A stretch of DNA of 64,000 nt, from assembly GCA_049724395.1 (NCBI GenBank), contig JAUGWO010000165.1, positions 18,414 to 82,413 on the forward strand. The letters are read 5' to 3'. The stretch comes from Spongospora subterranea f. sp. subterranea (lineage: Eukaryota > Endomyxa: Phytomyxea > Phytomyxea > Plasmodiophorida). The notes under the pieces were generated by a model, which had not been told where the DNA came from, did not search any database, and was given only the letters and a program-made list of their open reading frames with translations. Positions within the stretch are counted from its first letter, which is position 1; each line of letters starts with the position of its first letter. Positions 11,754 to 26,100 of this stretch are shown piece after piece. A program made the translations under genes and the position numbers.

Positions 11754-11884
11754 ACACAAACGAATATATCGGGCCCCAGTTTAGGAAAAGTTCAACACAA
11801 TTCCTTTTACAACCCCGTTTGATCACTTATCCATACGTCCTGTAGTCGATATGTGTAAACTCTCGCCCGTAATCAATCCATTAA

Positions 11885-12867
11885 ATGTTGCCAGTTAAAT
11901 CCTCACTAATCGCCAACACATCCCTTATATCGGTGATCAACTCCATCACCGCTCGTATAAATTCCTCGTCCCCTCTTCTATACACGATTACAGATATTCC
12001 TCCTAATACTGAGCTCTATATGTCCAATACAGTTCAGATATTTATTGGATCATTGTTGGGCACCTTGAACGGGGTCGGCGAAAGCCCCTTGTTTATAACA
12101 CATGTCGTCTTGGCGACTGAAGAGGTCAGCCAAGATATCGCTCAGCGATGACTCGTCCATAACTTATGTGAACAACTTCGATAATCCGATCGGGCAGATG
12201 CCTTTACCGCCTAGCTCATCACATATCAATCATGTTATCGTTGTCAAGAAGATGCACTGGTTTGGTAAAGAGAATCCTGATGGCTGTGCTAGAGTATTCG
12301 ATCGATATCGCCAATTGCTGCAGATCGAATGGCCCGAATTCATCAGGCAGATCCATCGTGTGGTTTTGCAGCGTCCAATAATGGAGAGCAAGTTAACCAC
12401 TCTGGATACGGTCGTCGTGTTCTCGCAAACAGATCGTGGACCGATTCCGGAGCTTCTCTACATCATTACCTGCCGAACCGAATGGGATTGCGACAAGCAA
12501 TGCCCTAAGAAGATCAGAATATTACACAAGGAGACCAATCCAAGGCCAATCACTCTGGCAAGGCCATTTGAAAATGGGTGCGACACCTACGATATATTTT
12601 GTTGGCCAAAGAATGGTGGGTCTCAGCCCACAAAATTCCACTACAATAGTGGCGACTGTAGTTCTTCATGGAGATCACAGGCAATGGATCAGATTGTTTA
12701 GGAAGTGGATTATCCCTCATGAATTGATGGTTCATCACATTATGATGCCTTTGGATTATCAAATGGCGCAGATAAAAGCGGTCGCGTATCAGCACCATTA
12801 TGGCGCTAGACGTTTGACGTATACAATCGCCATGATGGAAAATATTATAATACATTCAATTTGGTAA
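11885..12867 (+). CDS. Orphan protein, about 290 aa
   Basis: A three-exon model: exon 1 from the ATG at 11885 to a donor at about 12126, an intron of about 73 nt, a long exon 2 starting MPLPPSSSHINH, an intron of about 49 nt near 12600-12648, and exon 3 ending in TAA at 12867. The middle carries many aromatic and basic residues (KMHWFGKENPDGCARVFDRY), and the last exon has several Met and His residues (HELMVHHIMMPLDYQMAQIK). No domain recognised. The downstream ATG at 12102 opens the same exon 2 frame and is an alternative start. Confidence 0.42.
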
Positions 12868-13733
12868 TTACCAGTCGGATAGTCACTAAACAAAGAGCTT
12901 AAAGACATCGTAGACGGGGGCAACTCCAAACAGGCAATAAATGGAAATACATTACGATGTCTGATAATGGATTGGGAGATATGACCGCCGACCTCAAATA
13001 TCATTAATTTGTATTCACCAAAAAAACAAATTAATAAAATCAGAATCGTCATGGCTATCGAGATCTACAACAATGTACATCGATTGCCATTGATCACTCT
13101 GGCAACTTCAGTTTCCTCATCTGATAGCACGCTGTCTCGAATCCTACCATCACCTTTGTTAAGTTAAAAACCCGCACTTGCATGGGATGTCGTTGCATTT
13201 TCGAAGCAAGAAGGTCAACAAGAGTCCAATACGGCTGGGCGACTGCGTTTTATCAACGGGCGATGGCATCTATTCCTATGACACTTTTCCGAAATTTTCT
13301 ATTTTTCCACATTGCTTATCTGATCAGGCCCACGAGAATCTCGATTGACCAACAAAGGCGTTGACTAGGTTGAGATAAGAGCTGGGTCATCAATCATCCA
13401 TATTCGATCATCATTCATTTAATCAGATACAGTAGCAATCAATGGACACTCTATCATATTCGTGTAGGCCAATTGTTTCTGCACGATCTGTTTTATTCAG
13501 TGCTACACTAGGTGGAGATTCACAGAACCCTCAATCGGTTCGTCATTAACAATTTAACATACTCGGCAGAAACCAAATATTCTACAAGTTTTGGATCTGC
13601 AACATCCCGACCATATCAATTGTAACAACCTCGATCGGTTTTGATGGTTCGCGAAATTCAGTCATCTATCGAATTATGCTAATGGAACCAAGAGGATCAT
13701 ATTGTGTACTTGTTTAACCACATAATACTTGAT
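12868..13733. other. Intergenic, no feature recognised
   Basis: About 870 bp upstream of SPATA17. Short open stretches exist on both strands but none has a recognisable product or a supported splice model. No repeat seen. Confidence 0.45.
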
Positions 13734-14599
13734 ATGACAGCATTCCTGGATATCCGCGATAACGGGATTCGCCAGATTGTAGAAGAGTATTTCAAAGAGA
13801 CGCGCTTGGCTAGCTGTGCGTTGTTAGGGGAACTCAGGGCGGTGACGCAACTGCAATCATGGTGGAGGGGGATCAGATGCCGACGATACCTTCATTATCT
13901 CAGGTAATTCCCTGGACCTGTATCGCGTCGGGAAACAACTCTAAAACCTGTCGAATATATAGCCGACAGGCATTGAAGATCCAGAGACTGTATCGGGGAA
14001 ATCGAGGGCGAGCACGAGCATTATTAGAGTTTGAGGCGCGACAGCAACTTGTTCGATCTTACCTGTACAATGAAGTCGCCGTCCTCATACAGAAAACGTG
14101 AGACAGAATTAAATAGAAATTCCAAAGGCGTTGATGTTCATGTGCAGATATCGGGGGCATAAATCAAGGAAGACTTTAATCGACTTTTACGCCAGGAAAA
14201 AATACATCGACGCAGTTGAGAAGAAAGGGCAAGAGCTGAGAGCGACGTTGAATAAGGATTGCGAAGACCGAAAGAAGGAGGCAAAAGAGAGGGACGAAAT
14301 GACGGCAGCGGAGCAGTTTACCGCGATAACCTCAAATCTACATCATCTTTTAAGTACCGCTAGACAGCCAGGAATATTCAAATCGCCATACGGCGAGGTT
14401 TTTTCGGCGAAGGCGTTTGATATCCCTGTAGAAGAGCACATAGCGGATGCGTTTAAGGTGAATTAGATTGAGTACGAGTTCTGGAACTGCAGCTAATCGT
14501 GACAAATAGGCTCTAAGAGAAAAACAAAAGAAAAGGCCAAACATGAACAAAATAAGTCGACAGAACCCAGGGCTTAGGCAAACCAACAAGAAATGTTAG
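13734..14599 (+). CDS. SPATA17: SPATA17-like IQ-motif protein
   Basis: This is a calmodulin-binding, cilium/flagellum-associated protein with IQ motifs. Four exons, with introns from 13904 to about 13969, 14098 to about 14147 and about 14460-14512, join in frame. Three IQ motifs are visible: LQSWWRGIRCRRYLHYL, ALKIQRLYRGNRGRARAL and LIQKTYRGHKSRKTL, the second and third each completed by splicing. A charged helix and the LLSTARQPGIFKSPYGEVF block follow; the latter corresponds to the LLSTKQIPGIYNSPF region I know from animal SPATA17. The protein then ends in a short basic tail, so it is shorter than the animal protein (about 360 aa). It is tail-to-tail with spastin, only 87 bp apart. Its presence suggests the organism builds motile flagella. 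Identification rests on domain order and that short conserved block. Confidence 0.78.
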
Positions 14600-14686
14600 A
14601 AGTGTAAGGGATGATCATAGAAATAAAAGGCGCTATATCATATATTAGTGGTAGAATAAGGCGGAACAGATAAAGACGTTGTTGAA

Positions 14687-16493
<1,807 letters not shown>

Positions 16494-17196
16494 GGATAGA
16501 GAATAAGAGCTGGATTGTGCAAACTTCCGCCACAGTAACCGCCGGACGGTTTTATATTAATGACCAGAGGTGGTGGATGTCTTATGAGGCCTTGCGCACC
16601 TTACCCAATCAACTCCCTCTACCCGATACGTATCGCTTGCGATTAGACCAAATCCCATTGACAACCATCTGTGATATAGAAACCGAACCACATTTTTATT
16701 TAGAGAATCGCCGTTCGAAAAGCACTCCTTGACACTTATTTCAATGGATATTCTATTTGAAAATTACGATAACGATGAAGAATACATAAGAAATGTCGTA
16801 TTTTTACATATTGACGCTCTGCTTAAAATATGGACAGCAAATATCACATGAATTTTTGACTCTCGAAACAATGGTTGGAAGAAAACCTTTTGTTCTGGTT
16901 TGTGAGGATGGCGAATTCGAGATTCTGTTCAGTTAAGTGTATATAGGTTCCGAGTGGGACTTGGTGGGAATGAGCGGGATGTGATCTCGATGAACTTAAA
17001 GGGTTAAGTGTGTAACAATCGACACGACTGGCCACTTGCTGTAGAGTCAAATAATGTCCATCGTTATCGCGATCTAAAAAGCGCACGATCGAATCACTGG
17101 TACTTGCCAATTTTATTCGTCGTTAATCCATTATTACGATTGGGCCAGGTCGGGTTCCCCAACGCGGGTGTCTGATTTGCAGAGCCGCTTGCCTGG
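16494..17196. other. Intergenic with uncharacterised minus-strand ORF
   Basis: The space between the divergent spastin and HECT genes. A minus-strand frame at 16844-17110 encodes 88 residues starting MASTSDSIVRFLDRDNDGHY, with some composition typical of protein. A plus-strand frame at 16418-16732 overlaps the spastin start. Neither is recognised. The segment directly before 17197 ends in a pyrimidine-rich stretch and an AG, so the giant gene might have a further upstream exon. Confidence 0.35.
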
Positions 17197-20100
17197 ATGG
17201 GAAATAATCCGTCGGCCCTGGTCGACGTTGCCTCCAATTATGAGGTTGACGAAAGGTAGTCAAAACGGTTAACGCTCCCAGTCTATTAACTAGCGCAACT
17301 TAGGCTTGTCGCTTGCAATGAAGAACTATTCGAAGAAGGCTTCCTGAAGAAGTATGCTCGAGATTTCAAGCGCCTAAGGTTTAGAAAATTTGATACCAGG
17401 CCGGAGTCAACTGGTCCAGTTTTCGGCTTTCGTCCCCTCACCAAGAAAGTCCAACATGAATTGATGGAAGATATAGCGAATTTAAGCAATGACAGGAAAG
17501 CAAACATGTATACAATAGAGGTGGAAAAGCGCATCCATGCGATCCGAAAGATACATACTGCCATCAGAAGGGAGATTATTCGTGATCGCAACCGGACACA
17601 AGCCAGCGCCAACGCCTTAAAGAGTCGTATCGAAAACGATGCTCCGCCTTTACCGGCCAGTGCTAAGATTGGTATCAAAACTTCCGTCAAAATGTTCCTG
17701 ATTTTGATCAAGTCAGCTCAGCATTCTGATGATTCTGTTTTAGAAGACATTCTAGGTCTTCTTTGCGAAATCGTTGATGATACACCTCCGTTAGCACTAA
17801 TTGATGGGCCCAATTTCAGTCCTGATGTATCAAGTGGACTTCGACCGCTACTGGATTATATCCGCATGCTCGTAATTGACAGCAATCAGCCATCACAGCG
17901 GCGATCAAACGCTACCAAAGTTTTATTTGGGGTGGCCATTGCCCGTGGATCGCTTCTTGAATTTCTTTCTTTATGCCACGTGCTATTAAGCTCCGATCGA
18001 GTGGGAGAATGTCGCAACATTCTGTCGACTTTGCGTTGCTTGGTAAATTATCGCTCAGATGTTCGTTCTGATACTTCTAAAGTCATCACCGATTCTTCTC
18101 TCCGAAAAAATCATCCCCATGCAACCTGTAATTTTTTGCCGTCAGAGCGGCGTCACAGCCTTTCAAGTGTGGGATCAAGCATATTCGCTTCAAAAAGACG
18201 AAGTAGCGCTGGGATTGTTCCTATGCAGCACGACGAAGAGAAAACTGCGACCTCTGATGATGATAAGTCTTTTCTGAGCACATCCTTATTTCCCCATTCT
18301 CCTGATGATATCATGCGAAGGTACGTTCCAAATTTAGAGAAGTTTTGCGACGACGAGCCTATTGATGCCCGAGTTGCTGCGTTAATTGTAATCTCTCAAC
18401 TTGATCGATTATCGCAGTCATATGCAAGGCAGCCTGATGAAGACATTTGGAACGACGATCCCAATCGATTGGCCGTACTTTATAAGCCCCTATGCGTCGA
18501 CGTAAAACCTGAAACTTTATCTATTTTATCTGAGATTATTGATGTTTTATCACCGGGTTATTTTACAAGTGATGCGTGTCCCGATTCCAAGTATATTCCG
18601 AATATGTATTTTTTGGTAGCTTGTTTACGAATTCTCAAAGTTCATCTATACCAATTGGTTCGGGCTAAACTTCCCCAAAGCGAGTTCCTCATTGCGTCAT
18701 ATATTGTCGATCGAATTCGGATGCAGATCTTTAAATTCCTCGAGACGCCTTCTGCAAGCCGCTCCAGCGAAATTGTCTCAGATACAGCTGTATGCGTTTC
18801 GAATGTCGTGCAATCTGAAGCAGCTCAAATCCTTGCGGAAGCATTCGAATTTTTTTATTCCAGCGTCTCTGATCAGGTTGCGTATCTGGGCGAACTTATC
18901 AGGAAATTCAACGCTTCTGAAAAAACGGGAGAACCAAATCATTGCGGGACCAGACAGTCGCTGTCGACACCTGAGCAAGACCTTCTAGAGCTGCTGTTGT
19001 CAAGGTTCTCTTCTTTTAGCTCAGGATCCTTACTTTTGGATGAACTAGAGCAAACATTTGTTCAAAATGGATCTGTGGAATCAAGTCGCACTGTTATGGA
19101 TGTTTTGCGCAGCTTGATATCTGCCAATGTACATGAAGTTTCGGATGCATTGAGATCTATTGGGAAATCCTTACCAGATTCTAACGTGCTTTTGATCCTC
19201 CAAAACTTTCAGAAGCATTTACTTTCACGTGGAGGGCTTTATTTGGACAATTTTGACACCACTGTTTCTCCGGTTGCAGTTGAGGACGCAGGCAACTCAT
19301 CACAGCATCAGCCCAGGCACATGAATGACAATAATGATGATACTGTGAATCAATACGAAGAGGATCCCAGCAACTCCAATACGCAGACTTCGCAGAGGCA
19401 TCAAAGTCAAGGTAGTAACGCTGACGGTTCTGCTGCAACTCCCTTTACAACTGGGCCTGCAGTTTCTTTGGACGCAAATCCCTCCAGCAATATTGCAATG
19501 CCCATCGAAAATTCTGAAGTGAGAAATCTACCTTCTTCTTCTAGTGAACAAACTGCAACGGCTTCTCAAAATTTACAATCAATGGTGTCAGATCCCGCTG
19601 CACCGATTAGCACTTTCAGTGATTTAGCTGTCGAAGATCCAGAGAAGGCAAGGACTCGACGCGCGATCATGGGTGTTGTTTGGGATTACTCGAAAGACCT
19701 TATTTCAGCTTCTCTCGAAATAATTCGTTTAGCAAATTCTATCATCAGCAGTGATCAAACCTCTGAAGGCCTTCGCCGAGTTGGGGAAGATATTTTACGC
19801 GAGTCGTTAATTTGCAAGCTTACCCGTCCATTAATCGGGGTTTTGTGCATCTTTGCTGGTCAGCTTGATGGACCTCAAATGGCGCTGCAATTGTTTCCTA
19901 TAATGTCGGAATTTCTGTGTGAATGTGACAGACTTTGCTCGTTAGTTAAAGAAATCAGCCAACCAGAAGATGAAATGTCAGTGGACAAGCGTCGCGTTGT
20001 ACAGAGTCGCCATCCATACCGTAATAATGTTGATCGAGAAGAGATTGTATCAATTAAGGACGCGCAATCATTGATTATCACCTTTGACATTTCAAAATGC

Positions 20101-23100
20101 AGCACTCAGTCTGAAGAGGATTACGTTCAACTTTTTAAGCTTTCAAACAAGAGGGATCCCTTAACTGAACGGTTATATGGACCTGCTGATGGCAGCAACT
20201 GGCCGGCAGAGCCAATTTCTGTTTCAGGAGACTCTTTGGTCGTTCATTTTCATTCTGGTAGCGGAGGGAACGGATGGGGATATCGGATCAATGTATTAGG
20301 TACGGTGCTTGTGACACCTTTGCAATGGCTTGTAGATTTTACTCAAAACATTTCATGGCTATGTGGAAGAATGGGTGCATCGTTGCTCTTTGGTCCTGAA
20401 ATCTCCAAACAGGAGCGCGAATTACAAGGCGCCAACGCCTCTCTTTTCAAATGCGGAATTGAGCCTACCCATCCACTGTTCCCCTGTGTTGATTCGTCAA
20501 TTCTAGAATGCAATTTTGACATAGTCAATGCCCTTTTTCTTCCAAACAGTATTGCTAAACCTTGCGATAAACATGGCCTAGAAGCATCCGCTGTCGATCA
20601 TTCATCCTTCTTGCAAAGCATCATTGACATTTCAGGACTAGGAAAGGTTCTTATCGAGAAGCTCACTCATTTATGTCCCGATCGTCATATTGTCCAGCGG
20701 TCCATATTAGAACATTCAAACACAGCGACAGCAGGAGTATTTGCGGTTCTTTTGAAGCATACTAGACGCATTGAGTCCGCGATGTCAATTGCTTCAGGAG
20801 CGGAGGATATTAAACCACCAGAAAGCATTTTACGGCTATGGAAGAAAGCTCAAGAAATGAAACTCGAGCTTCGTTCTCTCAAAGCACAAGGTGAAGATAT
20901 CGAGGAGTATCTCAACATAATATTGGCACGAGTGGATTTTTTGCTCCACATCTGTGCAGATAAAGGGTTTATTGCAGTCGAGGACTCGAACATCATAGAC
21001 GCAATTACTGCTGCCGATCTGTCTCAATCTGATCTTGATGGTATGGTTGACAAAAACGTGGCCGCAGCAGCGTTTGGGCTTCCTATGTCTGGTGGCGAGG
21101 GACATTTCAATGGTAGGGTAAATCCATTAATCGTCGAAGCTGATGACGTCGATCGCAATGTTATTTTTGAGTCGAGCTCAGGATCGGGTTTTAGTTCTAT
21201 ATCTGCGTCCAGATCTAATTCACTTCCCGAGCTTACTGGGCCTATGATTATAATGCAAAAATCAAGTAAATGGACTCAGGCGATGGTGATGACAAAACTC
21301 TTGAAAAATACGATGAAAGCACTGCGCCGGCTCAAAGAGTTAATGCTTGTTCGAACTCGTTTAGCTTCTGTAAAACAGGACCCAGAATCAGTCTTAATTC
21401 GCTCAGTTTTCAAATTCATGACAGCACGAGTGGTTGACCTCGATGGGATTACCGAAGGTTTGGTCGCCCAGAGGACTCGAGCCACAATGCGGTTAATTGG
21501 GTTAAAGCAGTTCTCCAATTTGGTGAAAGAGATCAAAACTCAAAGTCTGTTGCCAGAGTTATTACTGCACTTGAATTCAGCATTTCGACGCACCTCAGAA
21601 GCAGGATCCAAATTCACAAAGATCAGCAAACATCATTTTACTGCTGACGTTCCTACAGTTGGCCAGGACTTATCGAATCAGCTTTCCGAAACTTATTTCG
21701 ACATCGCTTCTTCACTCATCGCCAAGCAGAATTTGGATGACGCATCCCTTCTTCATTTATTGGACATATGCAACATCGATTTCACTCCTCAGGATCTCAC
21801 GATCTTACACCGGATTGGAATCGTTCGCTTTCTATCCCCTTTGATATCTTTCACGGGTTCTAATCGGGCTCTTCTTGAAGATACAGCAGCCTGTTCAGAC
21901 CTCCGAATCACCTCGTCGGTGCGCCGGTGCCCATGGAATATCCGGTTCGGCGCTTGGACGTTGTTTAGAATGCTGGCTTACTCAGCATCCAGCCAAATAT
22001 CAACCTCATTTGAAGGTCCTAACTTAGTGTTCAATGCCGCATATAACCAGATGTCACTATTGTGGAGTATGCGGCAACATCAGGAGCGTTCATCAAAAAC
22101 TCGTGATATTTTGGCAAATGAAATGGATATTTGCGTCGAGATTTCCCATCCAACGGCATCCCTCGCGAATTGGTCATGTCGGAGATGTACCTATTTCAAC
22201 GATTCTAACTCGTTCCAATGTTCCGTATGCTGTCTGACGTTTTCCGATAATGAAGAACTTGTCAAAGACGACGTGGAACCCGAAGAAACTGAACAGAAGG
22301 GTATCGAATTTGTATATGAAGCCGATTTTGACACAAAAGGTATTCTATATTATTTGGGTACCGCAGGAGGCGTTGAACCTTGGCGCAATCCCCATGACCT
22401 CGGCAGCGTTCGCGTAACTGCTTCATCACAGCAAGGGGATTCTAATCCGATTTCAGCCGTTGCTGGACGCACTGCTGTACGATGTGTTACTCAACCGAGT
22501 CCAAATCAATGGTTTGCGATTGATTTGCTGGAGCATTCAGTTATCCCAACTCACTATACTTTGCGACATTATTCTTCTTGGGACACAGAAGCTCTCCGTT
22601 TCTGGAATTTTGAGGGGTCCAACGATGGGGTGTCGTGGTCGATTCTTCGTTCGCATAACAATGATCGTTCGTTAGACAAACGTGGTGCTTCTCATACATG
22701 GGAAATTGCTAACGCTTCAGAGTCGTATTCTCATTTTCGTATATTTATGACCGGTCAGAATTCCAATGATCACTGGTATCTTGCTCTTTCTGGATTTGAG
22801 TTATACGGTGTTTCTTGACGGAGATGCCGAACTCATATCTTCCCGAAAATCGAATCCTGAAAAACAAACTGGAAGCTTGTTTGATTATTGGGACATTAGG
22901 GATTCCAAAGAAATTGAATTTAGCGGCGACAATCCCAATCGTCCCGTCAGTGTAACGCATACCAACACTACCGAGTCCTGGCATTCTGTCAAAGGCATTC
23001 AAGCGTATTCTTTCGGACGGCATTTAATAGAGTTTCGGATTGATCGAGATGGTAATGGAAGTAACTCGTGGAAATTCATAATCGGAGTTGTACCTCATCG

Positions 23101-26100
23101 GTTTTCAATTAACAATACCAGCACATGGATCGGCTCACAAGGCGGCTGGGGATATATTGGCGGGTTAGGCCACAAGAATTTCAACTCTTCGACGAACCGT
23201 CAATATGGAGCCACGTTTACTGCAGGGGATACTGTTGGTGTTCGGCTAGATTTCGACGCCGGTACCATAGAGTTTTTGAAAAATGGTGCTTCGCAAGGTG
23301 TTGCTTTTGACAATCTGTCTGGTCCAGTTTTTGCTGCTGTTTCTATGACCGGATATCAATCTAAGGTTACATTGGTCCAGCCATCACCTTCGGATGAAGA
23401 TAGTCGATTGCCTGACGTTGATAGAATATCATGGCACACTCGAATTAGGGAAGCCAATTTAGGAGATGCTTCCGTTTTCTGGTATAAAAACACATTTGAA
23501 GACGAAGGTATTCGAGGTCGCCCGGCATTTAGACATGAACCCCCAACAGTTGGTGAATTTGACGCTTATTTGAACCAGTATCTTTGGTTAATACTTCGCT
23601 GTTGCCCATTCCCAGCTGTACAGAAGATTCTAACTTCTCGAGCCTGGATTCGATTCATTCTCGACGCTGCTGCCTACGCCTCTCCCTTAGGAAAATTACT
23701 AGCTGTCAGAATTTGTCGGTATATATTACCAGGAATTTCCCCTAACGATGACCGCCTATTCGTGACTTCAGAAAGTTGCCCCGACAACGGTGACTCTGCC
23801 TCTCGAATTCCTGGTGGCCAAGCAATCGTACAAAAAAAAACGGATTTGATTACCGAATTTTTGGAAAGAGCCGCTGACGCAAGTTTTCAACTACCCCCAA
23901 GATTGAGCGTTGCTCAATCTTTATCTGACGGTCGTCGATCTGAAGATCAGGAGACGAAAGGACGAAAAGACGCTATAGAAGCTTCTCTAACCCAGTATAA
24001 ACAACGCTGCGGAGCTCGATCTGGTCCAACGTCTTTATCATTCATTGTCAAACGTGGCACCATTGAGATCAGCGGCTGGCATCATTTGCGAGCAACCACT
24101 GGTTTTGCAACCGCAGTTGCAGACGTTTCTGTTTCATCAGGAAAGTGGTATTTTGAGGCTATTCTTGAATCTGGCGGGTTGCAACAAATTGGCATTGCAA
24201 GAGCAGAATTTAATCCTGTCGGTGCCGGAGATGGCGTGGGCGACGACAAAGTGTCTTGGGCATTCGACGGGCTCCGAGGAAAAAAGTGGCATGATGGATC
24301 TGCTGCATACGGCGGCCAAGCTCCTTGGAAGACTGGAGACGTCGTTGGAGTTTGTCTGAATTTAGATGCTGGGGAGATTCGCTACTTCTTGTCAGGAGTA
24401 GATCTTGGTGTCGCTTTTACTGACGTCAAGCAAATCGATGGAAGTGGATTATTTCCTGCAATCTCAATGTCAGCTGGGGAAAGCATTCGCTTTGTTTTCG
24501 ACTCGGCAAAATTTTGTTACAAGTGTCCTGAAGGGTATTTCCCACTCATCGGTGATAAACCTACATTGCAGCAGCTGCGTTTTGTTCCATGGAGCATCGA
24601 ATGCGACGCGATCGGGTCCGAATACGTTTCCCTATCTCGCGTACTTATGCGCTCGACTCTATGGAAAGTGCTTTTCAATGAAGTTCTCTGGAACGGGTTA
24701 CAGGCTTTATCCACGTTGCCAAGTGACCTGGATTCCGTATGTCTTTCTCTGCGGGCACAGCATTCTAAAGATCTGGACTGGGGTTCACCAGCTGTGCCAG
24801 AAGGCCTGTGTACGAGCATTCGCAGAATAGTTTCTGCACTTTCTGTCCTTGGAGGGAACATTGAATCTGTTCGGCAAGGCGCCAGAGTTTCGGTGGAATC
24901 AACCGATGGCCAGTTGCTTGAAGGGACGGTCACTCGGATAATTCGTGAACAAAACAAGGGAATTATTGTTGTTGTTAATCTTGAAAATGGAGAAGACGTT
25001 ACTGTTTCTGAATTGGCACAGCTGTCCGCCCGCGCCAATGTTGAGCTTTCTTCATCACATGTGAAGAATCCTGGAGAGCTTATTCGAGTTTTAGGGAAGT
25101 TTTTGTCCAGTCAGATTTCTAAAAATATTTTGCGGTTCCCCACAGCCAGGAAGATTCTCATGCAAATTCATCGCCAAGCTCTGAAAGTATTATTGGGCCT
25201 ATTCGATAATCCAGACTTCGTTTCAATATTCCTCGACGCAGGCCTTGGCCAACTAATTGGAAAACGAGCATTATCAACTTCTGAACCCTTGGCTGACGGG
25301 TTGGTGAATATGGTAAGCAATCTAGAAGCTCGCTGCATTGCGCTTGAAAGGCGCAGGCGCGAATTACATGATCCAGAATGCGCAGATGATAAGTGGGCTC
25401 AACTAAGATTTTCAGGGGATGTTCATTATTCTCGCGCGCTTGGATTTGTTGAGACAAATTATAACTGCAGAAACGCTGTTTCCTTTGACGACATGTCCTA
25501 TGTCGAGAAAATTTCCGTCTCGGCAGAAACCCGAATTTCAGAGGTATGTGTCTGGGCTGACGAGAATGCAGTCTTCGGTTTTCGAGCTTCATATATTAGC
25601 GGGGAATCTGATCATGCATCCGCACCGAAACACATTGGGACAATCATAGAAATAGGCGCTGCAAATTTAGTCTCACTGAAATCAGATGAGTTTTTTGTCA
25701 GCTTGGAGATAGTCTCTGCCAAGTTAGAAAACGGATCTTCAACGTCCTCGCCTTCGGATTCTGCCAACGTCACAGTCATTGCAACTTTGATTCTCACCAC
25801 CAATCACGAAGCTGTCCATATTTTTGGTCGTCCTATTGTCAAAAATCATGATGAATCTAAAGTAATCAATTGCCTTCCTCTTCATGGAATAATTGCTTTC
25901 TTTGGCACTTCAACTACTCACTTACAATCCATTGGCTTTGTGGAGCAAGCTGTGAGAAGAGTTAAAGTGCGAAAATTTGTGTTCCAATCTGATATGGACG
26001 AAAACGGAATCGTTTATTTCTTAGGAACGAAAAATGGCACAAGTGCTTTCCAGAACCCCATGGCTTTAGGCTTAGTTGAAGTATCAGTGGCCCGAATTAA

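Noticed and set aside
26070-26100. 22-nt mini-intron (gtatcag...ttaaag) to explain the frame change in the HECT gene
   Set aside because: It would delete residues that align with the paralogous repeats. Skipping one base instead preserves the alignment exactly, so an indel or frameshift is the better reading.
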